The notes beneath the pieces are model-generated. The model was not told where the DNA came from and made no database searches. It worked only from the letters and a program-made list of their open reading frames with translations. From positions 4,556,216-4,620,215 of the forward strand of contig NC_135557.1 of assembly GCF_964340395.1 (NCBI RefSeq): DNA of 64,000 nucleotides. The letters run 5' to 3'. The stretch is from Glandiceps talaboti (Eukaryota > Hemichordata > Enteropneusta > Spengelidae). Shown here in pieces: positions 23,854 through 35,582 of this stretch (positions are counted from its first letter, which is position 1; each line of letters starts with the position of its first letter). A program made the translations under genes and the position numbers.

Positions 23854-24224
23854 GGGGGGGGGGAGGGGTTGTACATGTATACATGTGTGTCTGAATGAAT
23901 GAATGAATGTAAAATATGTGTATATTTATTGTGTACGTGTTGTGCCAAAATTTGTGTCAGTTTGAGGTTTCCAAGTGGACATTGCAAAATAAGAGCTTGG
24001 TACACACAATAATCATTTATATGATATTTACTTACTATGATACTAGTATGATATTACATGTAGTATTTTAGGACAGGTCAAATGTTTGCATAATATGAAT
24101 GTCACTAATTTAAAAAAAACTCAAGTGTTATCAGAACGTTTATTACTTAATGTTTTGTTGACTACCAGTTTTAAAAAGTGGTAGTCAAAGTGACTACCAA
24201 CTAAAAAAGTTAATGCAAGCCCTG
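22815..24224. mobile_element. 1.41 kb hAT-like non-autonomous element
   Basis: Starts CAGGGCTTG at 22815 and ends with its complement CAAGCCCTG at 24224. CAGGG ends are typical of hAT elements. Both ends hold several GACTACC/GGTAGTC motifs. The flanks, TAATCTG on the left and AGTTCTG on the right, can be read as a diverged 7-8 base duplication of the satellite. No transposase is visible. It carries a (GT)n tract at 23813-23850 and a G tract. Confidence 0.7.
23813..23872 (+). repeat. (GT)n and G-tract microsatellite
   Basis: GT repeat followed by a G run, inside the hAT-like element. Confidence 0.9.
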
Positions 24225-24250
24225 AGTTCTGTAATGGCTGTAGATCAGAT
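24225..24250. repeat. 69-bp satellite, last fragment
   Basis: TTCTGTAATGGCTGTAGATC: the array's right-hand remnant after the hAT-like insertion. Confidence 0.8.
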
Positions 24251-24614
24251 TAATAACACAGAGACCATATGGAAAACAACAGTAACTATCTGAACTTGAC
24301 ACTTACACATTAAAATAAAATAAAAATAAATAAAAATAACAATTTACTGATCTCACCTATTCTAAAATTAAACGTAATCAAAACCACACAATTGTAAAAT
24401 AATCTGAAGCATCTGTAGACAATTCCTGCAAGGATTGTACCAGGGTTTTGTTGTTGTAAATTTGTAAAACAAAAACTGTGAAGAAAATAGAATTGAGATG
24501 AAAATAGAAATGACTGCATATTTTAAAAGTGACAAATGCCAAATAATTTCTCTTTGCAAAATTTGTGACCATAATAATATTTTTATGATACTTGGTGTAA
24601 TTCTTCAGTCAGTT

Positions 24615-25352
24615 ATTTTGTTTTATTCATACCTGGTAAATCGGTAAGGTAGTCAACCAGAAACCACAGTTTTCACTGTAGTGATTCCCTTACGAGAGGC
24701 ATTCAGGTTTTGTTTTATTCATACCTGGTAAGGTAGTCAACCAGAAACCACAGTTTTCACTGTAGTGATTCCCTTACGAGAGGCATTCAGGTTTTGTTTT
24801 ATTCATACCTGGTTAGGTAGTCAACCAGAAACCACAGTTTTCACTGTAGTGATTCCCTTACGGGAGGCATTCAGGTTTTGTTTTATTCATACCTGGTAAG
24901 GTAGTCAACCAGAAACCACAGTTTTCACTGTAGTGATTCCCTTACGGGAGGCATTCAGGTTTTGTTTTATTCATACCTGGTAAGGTAGTCAACCAGAAAC
25001 CACAGTTTTCACTGTAGTGATTCCCTTACGGGAGGCATTCAGGTTTTGTTTTATTCATACCTGGTAAGGTAGCCAACCAGAAACCACAGTTTTCACTATA
25101 GTGATTCCCTTACGAGAGGCATTCAGGTTTTGTTTTATTCATGCCTGGTAAGGTAGTCAACCAGAAACCACAGTTTTCACTATAGTGATTCCCTTACGGG
25201 AGGCATTCAGGTTTTGTTTTATTCATACCTGGTAAGGTAGTCAACCAGAAACCACAGTTTTCACTGTAGTGATTCCCTTACGGGAGGCATTCAGGTTTTG
25301 TTTTATTCATACCTGGTAAGGTAGTCAACCAGAAACCACAGTTTTCACTGGT
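24615..25352. repeat. 84-bp minisatellite, about 8-9 copies
   Basis: Units of 84 bases (for example starts at 24696, 24780, 24864), each with TTTTATTCATACCTGG, GTCAACCAGAAACCACAG and GTGATTCCCTTACG. Copies differ at one to three positions. Read on the minus strand each unit has CCAGGTATGAATAAAAC, joining a donor-like CAG/GTATGA to an AATAAA hexamer. Confidence 0.95.
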
Positions 25353-25394
25353 CAATAAGTCTGTTTGGGTAACCTCAGAATACAAACTTTGATT

Positions 25395-25760
25395 TTATGT
25401 ATTGAAATACATAAATTTGTAACCGTGGTAACATTCCTACAATTTATCACAGTTTCTTTCATTTGTCACAAGATATTGGATATATGTTATTTTTTCTTTT
25501 TAAACAGAAAACATCTCTAGTATGATATTATTTCCATGGAAACATATAAGTTGATAACTTAAAAATTTACATATTTAGTTGATATTTTAGTTTGTGACAT
25601 TCCTCTTAGATTAGTTTTAAGGATAAAATTACTCATTGGTTGTTGATCTTGTCACCATGATAATCAGAATACTACTGAGGTATTGCAATTTAAAGCTAAC
25701 ATAACAATATATTCATAATCACAATGTAATCAGCATTACTTGTTGCTATGGTTACAAATG
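25395..25760. repeat. Partial third copy of the 6.5-8.1 kb repeat
   Basis: The order AACCGTGGTAACATTCCTAC, TTTCCATGGAAACATATAAG, CACCATGATAATC and GTTGCTATGGTTAC parallels the blocks at 6500-8130. Confidence 0.5.
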
Positions 25761-25815
25761 TCTGTCAAACATCTAAAAAGTGATAATATTGCTCCAATAA
25801 TTTGAAGGTAGTTTT

Positions 25816-25862
25816 TAGCACAACTGAACTGAGGTTCAGTAGTGCTATAGGGATCGCCCGGC

Positions 25863-25896
<34 letters not shown>

Positions 25897-26316
25897 GTGT
25901 GTGTGTGTGTGTGTGTATGTGTGTAAACAACTTAAAGTCAAAAACTGCTGAACCGATTGCCATGATATTTGGTAGGTCCATTACCTTGGGTGTCTAGTTG
26001 GGAAATTGTTCAAATCAAAATGATCGCATCACAGGTGTGTGATTTGGGTCAAAAAATGTGATTTTCCTTCAAAATCTTCTTTGTTCTCAGTGAACACCAT
26101 GAGGGGATGTGTTAGGTAACGTTATACAATCACTGGGCAAAGTTCATATGCACATTCTAAATCCAGTTATTACAATAGGTTATGTAAATAAGACTGGTAA
26201 ATATGCCCTTTCTTTCTTGGTGGAAATTTTACTAAGTTTGAAATGAAAATGATTGCAGCATGAGGGTGATCATTGATTTGGGTAAAAAACATGATTTTTA
26301 GCACAACTGAACTGTC

Positions 26317-26378
<62 letters not shown>

Positions 26379-27551
26379 TAAACAACTTAAAGTCAAAAAC
26401 TGCTGAACCGATTGCCATGATATTTGGTGGGTCCATTACCTTGGGTGTCTAGTTGGGAAATTGTTCAAATCAAAATGATCGCATCACAGGTGTGTGATTT
26501 GGGTCAAAAAATGTGATTTTTGGTCAAAAAACTTAAACTCAGAAACTACTGGGCAGATTGGTGCAAAATTTGGTGGGAAGATTCTTTAGGGGGTGTAAAG
26601 TAAGATTTGTTCATGACATGATGATTCCATCAGTGATATGCAAATTAGGGCTAAAAATGTGTCTTTTTGGTTAAAAATCTATAATTCCAAAACTACTGAG
26701 CAGATTGGGCTGAAATTTGATGGGGATGCATCTAGGGATGTATGGACGAAGATATATTAAGCATACAATGATTCCATGAGTGATATGCAAATTAGGTGTA
26801 AGAATTTTCATTTTTGGTCAAAAACTTATATCTCAAAAAGTACTTGGTCAATGAGTCTGAAACTTGGCGAGATGTTTCTGAAACTGTTATTCTGCAGATT
26901 TTCTTCAAAATATTTTGACAAAATTGGCCCTAGCGACCATGACCACGCCCTTTAGCAACAACCAAATGGCAGTATATTTTGGTCAAATAACAACATCATC
27001 TGATAGGCAAGTGAGTAAACATTCAAAAAATGTGTGCAAATACCCTAGTAACCATGACCACGCCCATGTCAACAGCCAAACGGTGGTGTATTTCACAAAG
27101 ATAACAATGGGGTTTAATAGACAAATGAATAAACATTCAAAAAATGTATGCAAATACCCTAGTAACCATGACCACGCCCATAGCAACAGCCAAACGGTGG
27201 TGTATTTCACAAAGGTAACAATGGGGTTTAATAGACAATTGAATAAACATTCAACAAATGTATTTAAATTTGCCTAGCAACAAGACCATTCCCATAGCAA
27301 CAGCCAAATGATCACGTGTATTGCAAAGACAATATCAGGAATTCATACACAAGTGAACAAAAACATACATAAATGTATGCAAATATATCTAACAACATGA
27401 CCACGCCCATAGCAACAGCCAAATGATAGCATTTATCGTAAAGATAGCAACATGGTTGGATAGGCAACTGGATAGTTATTCAGCAAATGAACACCTATTG
27501 TTAGCATGGACTAGCATATGGATAAACATTTAAAACTGTACAGTTGTGCTA
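25816..27551. mobile_element. 1.74 kb repeat element with TAGCACAACTG inverted ends, copy 1
   Basis: Begins TAGCACAACTGAACTG and ends CAGTTGTGCTA, an 11-base inverted repeat. After a TCTG/GT microsatellite (25862-25918) come AACAACTTAAAGTC, CTGCTGAACCGATTGCCATG and several diverged blocks with CTGAAAC/TTTGGTGRGA. A second, internal copy of the start lies at 26297. The right third (26930-27480) is a tandem of about 118-base units with GACCACGCCCATAGCAACAG. No real coding sequence. Abundant short-consensus repeats of this type occur in marine invertebrates, but I cannot name the family. Confidence 0.65.
26313..26372 (+). repeat. (TG)n microsatellite
   Basis: Near-perfect TG repeat following TCTG units within the repeat element. 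Confidence 0.95.
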
Positions 27552-27679
27552 CAACGCCATTGGCGGTATTTTTAATTTCTATCCTTGATTAACATTTATG
27601 ATTTTGATAAAACTACATGAAAATTATATTCTTTATATAAAAACTAATTTGCTAGAATTTGTACAAAATTCATCGTACC

Positions 27680-29164
27680 ATTTTAGTATTTATTGACAAC
27701 TGACCAGCTAGATGCAACCTAAGTGGTCATTTCACTTTATTTTAGTATTTATTGACAACTAATCAGCTAGATGCAACCTAAGTGGTCATTTCACTTTATT
27801 TTAGTATTTATTGACAACTAATCAGCTAGATGCCACCTAAGTAGTCATTTCACTTTATTTTAGTATTTATTGACAACTAATCACCTAGATGCAACCTAAG
27901 TGGTCATTTCACTTTATTTTAGTATTTATTGACAACTAATCAGCTAGATGCAACCTAAGTAGTCATTTCACTTTATTTTAGTATTTATTGACAACTGACC
28001 AGCTACTAGTAGATGCCACCTAAGTGGTCATTTCACTTTATTTTAGTATTTATTGACAACTAATCAGCTAGATGCAACCTAAGTGGTCATTTCACTTTAT
28101 TTTAGTATTTATTGACAACTAATCAGCTAGATGCAACCTAAGTGGTCATTTCACTTTATTTTAGTATTTATTAACAACTAATCAGCTAGATGCAACCTAA
28201 GTGGTCATTTCACTTTATTTTAGTATTTATTGACAACTAATCAGCTAGATGCAACCTAAGTAGTCATTTCACTTTATTTTAGTATTTATTGACAACTGAC
28301 CAGCTAGATGCAACCTAAGTGGTCATTTCACTTTATTTTAGTATTTATTGACAACTAATCACCTAGATGCAACCTAAGTGGTCATTTCACTTTATTTTAG
28401 TATTTATTGACAACTGACCAGCTAGATGCAACCTAAGTAGTCATTTCACTTTATTTTAGTATTTATTGACAACTAATCAGCTAGATGCAACCTAAGTGGT
28501 CATTTCACTTTATTTTAGTATTTATTAACAACTAATCAGCTAGATGCAACCTAAGTAGTCATTTCACTTTATTTTAGTATTTATTGACAACTAATCAGCT
28601 AGATGCAACCTAAGTGGTCATTTCACTTTATTTTAGTATTTATTGACAACTAATCAGCTAGATGCAACCTAAGTGGTCATTTCACTTTATTTTAGTATTT
28701 ATTAACAACTAATCAGCTAGATGCAACCTAAGTAGTCATTTCACTTTATTTTAGTATTTATTGACAACTAATCAGCTAGATGCAACCTAAGTGGTCATTT
28801 CACTTTATTTTAGTATTTATTAACAACTAATCAGCTAGATGCAACCTAAGTGGTCATTTCACTTTATTTTAGTATTTATTAACAACTAATCAGCTAGATG
28901 CAACCTAAGTGGTCATTTCACTTTATTTTAGTATTTATTGACAACTGACCAGCTAGATGCAACCTAAGCAGTCATTTCACTTTATTTTAGTATTTATTGA
29001 CAACTAATCAGCTAGATGCAACCTAAGTGGTCATTTCACTTTATTTTAGTATTTATTGACAACTAATCAGCTAGATGCAACCTAAGCAGTCATTTCACTT
29101 TATTTTAGTATTTACTGACAACTGACCAGCTAGATGCAACCTAAGTGGTCATTTCACTTTCACC
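27680..29164. repeat. 59-bp minisatellite, about 25 copies
   Basis: Unit of 59 bases (27711, 27770 and so on) with TTTTAGTATTTATTGACAAC, TAATCAGCTAGATGCAACC and TAAGTGGTCATTTCAC. Variants: TGACCAGC for TAATCAGC, GTAGTC or GCAGTC for GTGGTC, TTAACAAC for TTGACAAC. On the minus strand each standard unit has two AATAAA hexamers. Confidence 0.95.
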
Positions 29165-29339
29165 GTGATCACCTTACAGACTCAGCTATAAAGTTAGATA
29201 CGTTTAGCTTTGTTTTTGTTGCATTATCATTTACTTGGACAAATTTGTTATAGTCTGTTGTATGTTTTCCAGCATTTCTTCCACAATCTGAGGTTTTCAT
29301 GCTTCACAAGTTATTATTAAACTTTTTTATTTGTTTTTC

Positions 29340-29650
29340 TGTTTCAGAATGAGTGGTTAAATTGAAAGTGTTACATGGATGTCATGATGAGTAGTATTGA
29401 CTATGATAGATGTAGAGTAACAATTAACGAACAAGAACAGTCTACAATTAGTACTAAAACAGTAGGACAAGATATTGGAGGTAGTTAGTGTTTGTTATTT
29501 ATTAACTCTGTTTTTTTGTACACAAATCAATAGAGTAACAATTAATGAACAAGAACAGTCTACAACTAGTACTAAAACTATAGGACAAGATATTAGAGGT
29601 ATAGTTAGTGTTCACTGTTTGTTATTTACTTTCTGTTTTCTGTACACAAA
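29340..29650 (+). repeat. Tandem pair of about 120-bp exon-like blocks
   Basis: An acceptor-like TTTCTGTTTCAG is followed by an open stretch from ATG 29383 encoding RVTINEQEQSTISTKTVGQD, and about 115 bases later by a second copy encoding RVTINEQEQSTTSTKTIGQD. Each copy is followed by GTTAGTGTT and a TTTT-rich tract. A diverged relative (TTTCTGTTTCAGAAAGTGG onward) lies at 41040-41210. It may be a duplicated exon of an unknown gene or transposon. No family is recognised. Confidence 0.4.
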
Positions 29651-30090
29651 TCACTACCTATCTACAGAACAAACGTGCAAAAAATGGGCATGTCTGGTAC
29701 CATTCTAGACTGTAAGGTACATTGTGTTGCAGACAACCCTATCCCGCTTCTAAACCACGTCTGTACTAAACTGCCCAATATCCTTCATAGTGCAAACAGA
29801 TTTGATTGCAAACAATTGAATATAGCTATGATGTCTAAATAACGATGATGCCATTTCGGAGACCAACCATTTAATATTTTCTATAGTAAACATAAGTTTC
29901 CAGCCAAAGTCTGTGATAATTTATTAAGGACAAACTATTGACAAGTATCACCAAAACAACAACCGTTCTTATCATCAGAAGTAGAAACTATTCAGCCTGT
30001 AGTATTTCAATCTACAAAAATAGCCTTTGATTGAACTTGTAATCAACTTCAAAGCAAGGCCTTTTGATCTTGCAGGCACACCGGTAGACA
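29651..30090. other. No gene seen
   Basis: Unique-looking intron sequence before the 59-bp array; nothing recognised. Confidence 0.4.
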
Positions 30091-30535
30091 CACATAGTAG
30101 TACAGACTTGAGAGGTAGTTGATAGTGTGACACAGATCTCACAGACTAGTAGTACAGACTTGAGAGGTAGTTGATAGTGTGGTACAGATGTTGTATCTTA
30201 CAGACTAGTAGTACAGACTTGAGAGGTAGTTGATAGTGTACAGATGTTGTATCTCACAGACTAGTAGTACAGACTTGAGAGGTAGTTGATAGTGTGACAC
30301 AGATGTTGTATCTCACAGACTAGTAGCTAGTACAGACTTGAGAGGTAGTTGATATTGTGACACAGATGTTGTATCTCACAGACTAGTAGTACAGACTTGA
30401 GAGGTAGTTAATAGTGTGACACAGATGTTGTATCTTACAGACTAGTAGTACAGACTTGAGAGGTAGTTGATAGTGTGGTACAGATGTTGTATCTTACAGA
30501 CTAGTAGTACAGACTTGAGAGGTAGTTGATAGTGT
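30091..30535. repeat. 59-bp minisatellite, block 1
   Basis: About seven units with ACTAGTAGTACAGACTTGAG, AGGTAGTTGATAGTGTG and ACAGATGTTGTATCT. Same unit as at 35163-35582 and 40280-40730. Confidence 0.93.
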
Positions 30536-31503
30536 CCCTTACCAAACTGAAAGCTCAGTACCAAGCTGTCAAAGAGCTTTTTCAGGGCTTTTCAGCTCTG
30601 TGGCACACTACCAACAGTTCTATTGCAGACATTCAAAAATGTGTTGAGCTGCTGAATGTCTGCAACAGACTTCTAGGGTTTATGTCTGTTAGGAAAAAAA
30701 TTCTTAAGCTTACTGACAGCTGTCTGCATCTCACTGACAGCTGTCTTCAGCTCACCAACAGCTACTTGCAGTTTACTGGCAGCTGTCTTCAGCCACAGGA
30801 GTTAATTTCTAAATAATGTCTGTCAGGAGTGTTTACACTTTGCTCTGTCATGGGCAAAACGACAAGCAGCAGACTTTTAGCAGCTCTTGTTGTAGTTTCC
30901 AGAATATTTTAAAGTTACCTGGACAGTGGCAATGTGGAAGGACATACCAATCCAAGGGTTTTCTGTTAATATGCTTCTGTGTCATAATAAATATTGCTTG
31001 GAATTATACTTGCCTAAATACTTATTCACTAAAACATACATCAAACGTATGCAGGTGAATGTAGGTAATATTTATAAGAATGCCTGCAACACCATCAAAT
31101 GTCCAATAACTACAGTACATTTACATGTTAAAATATATTTATTAAGTTTCATTGTTAAGTATAAACACTGGAATCTGTTCTTGTTAAAATGTAAACCAGC
31201 TGCATGAACAACAAAATCAATCCTTACAGAATACCTCTAATATAAAATGTACATGTATACATTTATTATTTGCATCGTTCACACTCACAACTTACCGAGA
31301 TTTAATGTAACTGTTTTCTCAAATTATTTGTAATATGTCACCTACATAACAAACATCCATTTTAAAATCATTTGCCAGATTTAGTATTCTGGGTTTGTGA
31401 TAGCCATGCACGTATATTAGTGTGAAATTTGTTTACTATACTTCAACTTGGGACTAGCAATTAGTGGTTACATATGCAGAAACACGGCCCATTTTCAAGG
31501 CTA

Positions 31504-31761
31504 CTACAGGAAATGTCCCCTGCATTTCTTGACTTGGGCCGGTCGTGTAGCGTATAGGCATTGAAAAGAGTGGTTCATTTTGGGCCGCATATGATCGGCC
31601 TCGCCAATATCTGAGTTTTCATTTTCACTATAGTCGGTCATATTCAGGGTTGTCATACCCTCTTCATTGTCAAATAACTCACAGTTGTCTTCATTTTCCT
31701 CCGTTATGTTATAACATGAATAAATAAATATGACGCTCGCCATCTCCTTCCTGTCGATCAT
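31504..31761 (-). CDS. Unrecognised short frame in element copy A
   Basis: Eighty-five codons starting MIDRKEMASVIFIY, acidic in the middle (ENEDNCELFDNEEG, DYSENENSDIGEAD), then HMRPKMNHSFQCLY. It is divergent to the plus-strand exon at 32346 and shares the CpG-rich region between them, including an ETS-like CCCGGAAGTGA at 31849-31859. In copy B the same region (36506 onward) contains small indels that shift part of the frame, so a functional protein is doubtful. Confidence 0.3.
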   Translation of the reverse strand: MIDRKEMASVIFIYSCYNITEENEDNCELFDNEEGMTTLNMTDYSENENSDIGEADHMRPKMNHSFQCLYATRPAQVKKCRGHFL

Positions 31762-32249
31762 CTCATTAGTCTACCAAACTCGCTTGAAACGGTATCGGTA
31801 TTGTCTGTGTACGTGTTCGTGTGTTGTTGATGTCGAGGGACATCACCCGGAAGTGATGGGAGTTCATCGTGTGTAGGCCAATGATCGCAAAGTTGTCCTC
31901 AGAACTGGAATGGCCACTTTTCGCTTCCATCTCTCATAGATTGCCATTTTGCTTCAACTTTTGGAGATTACAAGTATACTGCTCTGTTTTGAGTCGATAC
32001 GTAACGTGAACGTACGGTGTAAACAAACCCCTAGCCCTGAGATCGCTGGCTTAGGTTACATCCACAATATAGCGTCACAGGCTCTTTCAAAGCTTGTGGA
32101 AAAACTGCGAGGAACAAACATTTTGTTTATGGCTAATAACAGCGCAAACATGGATAATATGAAAGAAACAAAATAATAAACAAAAATATATTTTTTCAAA
32201 ATTGAATCAACGACTGTTGTAAAGTTTACAACGCATTGCAGTTTTGAAA

Positions 32250-32345
32250 TTATTGTGAACGAGGCTATGACGTATCAGCCAATCAAATCAACGGGCGCAA
32301 TCTCACCAGCACTTCAAATCAGAAAATGTTGGAATGAAACGGAAG
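32250..32345 (+). promoter_or_regulatory. Promoter-like block in element copy A
   Basis: Contains CTATGACGTATC (CRE-like), CAGCCAATCAAAT (CCAAT box), CGGGCGC and, over the start codon, AAGATGGCGGCC, a perfect YY1-type site. The same block stands at 37365-37440 in copy B, where one base change alters the YY1 site and the ATG. Confidence 0.5.
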
Positions 32346-32441
32346 ATGGCGGCCGTGATTCACAAAGGCAAAGAAAATCGTCTTCGACAACTGATCATGA
32401 GAAGAGGTATACATCAAGACCTACTCATTTTGGTGATGAAG
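32346..32441 (+). CDS. First-exon-like frame in element copy A
   Basis: ATG followed by 32 codons: MAAVIHKGKENRLRQLIM, then RRGIHQDLLILVMK, ending at a donor AAG/GTATGT in phase 0. In copy B the ATG is ACG but the fourth codon has become ATG, keeping the frame. The next visible acceptor (33516) does not continue this frame for more than five codons, so the gene structure is incomplete. No family recognised. Confidence 0.4.
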
Positions 32442-33516
32442 GTATGTTAATTTAACTGACGCTTTCATAGCATATTATAGGCTCTGGTGTTTTTTTAAAC
32501 GATAGAATCCTGGTCGTCTATGTGTAGACGTTATATCTTATTTACTTAGTAATAGTACAGTACTCGTGGCCGTACGATCGGAGGCTTTTCAGACATAGAC
32601 CTAGACCTCGGTTGCATACATAGACTTCTACAACTGTTTGAAACTTCCGAAAGTTGTTTTTAAAGTACATCTGATATACATGTAATATTCAAGTTGGAGT
32701 GTCCACTTTGTCGATTGAAAGTAGGAAAGAATGCACTGCTTGCCTGGTGCCGTGTGTAAACTGGATTACACCCCCCCCCCCCCACGATTTATCGTGTAAC
32801 AATTATTAGTTTCTCGTCGAAAGAGTTCCTATGTACCGCACTGAGTCTTGTTAGAAAAAGTGACAAATTAATTTATTCAATTAAGATATGGAATGGAACA
32901 ATGTTGGAGTGTTTTGTAGAAACCAGTGTGTCACAAATCATTTAGTAGTAGTACTAACCCTATGATCACAGCCACATTTACACAGTGCTCTGTCATACAT
33001 TGTACATGCAGAACACTTTTCACCAACTTGATGTATGTCATTGAGGTCTGTCCGTATGTGTGTATGTGTATACATACGTATGTATTTATTTAATAAGGGT
33101 ATGAACTTTCATTTTAATCAAAGATTGTCATGTTTAAAATGCTTCATATTGATGTATTTGTGTATTCATTACGTTATAGTGCAAATTATAGAACACAACA
33201 CATATTTAGTTGTAAGGAGAGAGTAAGAATATGGAACTCTTGTTAAGGCATTGTGGCCATCAGACAAGCAATATTAATTATCCTTGTCTTATTCTAAGTA
33301 GAAATGTTAAGTGTGACAATGTGGGAAGACTGCGAGTTATAAAAATGTTGTTCCTTAATTATGGCTGCTCTGATGTACTTTTGTATTACCTAGGGTGTAC
33401 CACTGTTAACACACTACAAGAATATACATTTTGTAGATTCTATTTACCAGTTGATAATTTTTGTTTTGCCAAAATTAGTGTTACTTACATGCATGTTTTT
33501 ATTTGTTGCATCTTAG

Positions 33517-33753
33517 AGTAGAAACTCAAGATGACTTTAGAAAAAGCAGTGTCAACATAAAAGTACAAAAAACAGAAAGTGGACAAAGAAAGCAAACTCC
33601 AGCAGGACAAAAAATGGAACACATGCAGCACAGCAAAGCAATAAAGCAAAGACTGACAAAAATAGAGAAATTGCTGAAGAGAAGCAAGCCAAACGCCTAG
33701 CAAAGTTGTATGGCAACTTTAAAAAGGATGAAGGAACAGGCCTACTTTCAAAG
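33517..33753 (+). CDS. Second-exon-like block in element copy A
   Basis: Between acceptor GCATCTTAG and donor AAG/GTACTAG. The frame open from the acceptor gives VETQDDFRKSSVNIKVQKT and is rich in Lys and Gln up to a TAG at 33698-33700. A second frame is open for the last two thirds and ends QAKRLAKLYGNFKKDEGTG. The length is kept in copy B (38656 onward) with only a few substitutions. Function unknown. Confidence 0.35.
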
Positions 33754-35162
33754 GTACTAGTAACTTTTTTAATCTGTTAGTGTATAAAAACAAAACAGAG
33801 CAATATAATTCCCCGAGAGGAGCAAATAGTAAAAAGACACAGGACAGTTGGCATTTCTATAGATTCTTTGTTTGTAGCATGTAACTGTTTATTAGAAACA
33901 AAAGATAAAATGAACTGTGTACCTCTCCCTTCACATTCATAACAAATATTTCTTTTGTTAATTGATTGCTCTTGTTTCTTTCTTTGCAGTGACTTTCAGG
34001 AACCAATGGATATTGATTGATCTGATTCTGATCCTGATTCTGCCAAACTGATGATGTAAACTACCGAAGTGATGATGTAAACTGCCAATGTGATGATGTA
34101 AACTGCCGAAGTGATGATGCCAATGATGAACACAATGGCTTTAGCTTATATAATGACTGAAAGTGAAATAATGTCAGACTCTGAAACTCCAGCAACTGTT
34201 GAAAGCCAAACTCAAATTGCCAGAGCTCTTTCACATGTATGATGTAGGTAATTCTTTAGATTTGATTTGAAGAACCCCATCATTAAGGGACATATATTTT
34301 TTGTCTTCTAATCACGGGATGAATACAGGTACTATTGTTAAACTCAGGTATGTTGGTACTGTCATTTCACTACAGACATGTCTCAAGCCTTTTAGTTATT
34401 TTGAAAAAAAGCAATAAAGTTGCTTCTTGTTTTCATTTAATTCTTCTTCTGCATGATTTACTGGTTGCAAAAGTATGTGCCTGTGTGTGTAGTATGTACA
34501 TACATACATATATGTGTATCCCCTAAAACATGTAAGTGAACAAACTTTGTGAGTTTGTGAAACTGACATTTTTGAAATATGTTTCAGTGGGAACAAGCAT
34601 TCAAATCAAATATGGTCAGTCCTGATATACATTTGTATATCAAATATATTTCCCCAACGTGTATAAGCATGTTTTAAGTGTCAAAATTAATATGGTTTAA
34701 AACATGTTTAAAAGTAGTTTCAAATGAGTTGACTAAGGACTTCTGACATGTTTAAAACACGAATGAAACACTCAAAACTGATCAGACTTGTTTTGAACTA
34801 GTATAGAACACTTTTTAAACTAGTGGATTTTTGGTAAGGAATTCCCCTTTTGCAGTGTGCCAATGACACCTGTCAGAAGTCTGCTTATAGTCTTTCAGCA
34901 GTCTGTCACAATGCTGTCAGAAGGCTGTTGTTAGTCTGTCAGGTCTGTTAGTGGTCTTTCAGATGTCTGAGGATAGTCTTACATAAGTCTGTTATAAAGC
35001 AGTTGAATGTCTGTCAGGTATTTACCTGAGCTGTTGAGAGTTGTTCTCTGCAGCTCAAATCTAATTACGTATGCACAAAAATCAGCCTTCCGGCAGCTAA
35101 CTGTCAGAAGTCTTTTTGAGAGCTGCTGCAGCTCAAAAACAGCTGTCTTATTTCGGTAAGGG

Positions 35163-35582
35163 GTGACACAGATGTTGTATCTTACAGACTAGTAGTACAG
35201 ATTTGAGAGGTAGTTGCATAGTGTGACACAGATGTTGTATCTTACAGACTAGTAGTACAGATTTGAGAGGTAGTTGATAGTGTGGTACAGATGTTGTATC
35301 TTACAGACTAGTAGTACAGACTTGAGAGGTAGTTGATAGTGTACGTGGTACAGATGTTGTATCTTACAGACTAGTAGTACAGACTTGAGAGGTAGTTGAT
35401 AGTGTGGTACAGATATTGTATCTTACATACTAGTAGTACAGACTTGAGAGGTAGTTGATAGTGTACGTGGTACAGATGTTGTATCTCACAGACTAGTAGT
35501 ACAGACTTGAGAGGTAGTTGATAGTGTGGTACAGATGTTGTATCTTACATACTAGTAGTACAGACTTGAGAGGTAGTTGATA
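35163..35582. repeat. 59-bp minisatellite, block 2
   Basis: About seven units between the two element copies. Confidence 0.93.

Larger units (their letters stand above)
30536..35162 (+). mobile_element. 4.63 kb element with CCCTTACC ends, copy A
   Basis: Starts CCCTTACCAAACTGAA and ends in TTTCGGTAAGGG, giving an 8-base perfect inverted end extended imperfectly. The left 250 bases are rich in CTGACAG and AGCTGTC, the right 300 bases in CTGTCAG and AGCTG, so the subterminal arrays face each other. It interrupts the minisatellite after GATAGTGT and is followed by GTGACAC, so GT is duplicated. Inside are a CpG-rich promoter-like block and short spliced-looking frames. The left end matches the BEN-carrying element at 10737 at 15 of 16 bases. 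No transposase is recognised. Confidence 0.65.

Noticed and set aside
26915-27277. 120-codon plus-strand frame with HSKNVCKYPSNHDHAH repeats
   Set aside because: Translation of the tandem units inside the TAGCACAACTG repeat element.
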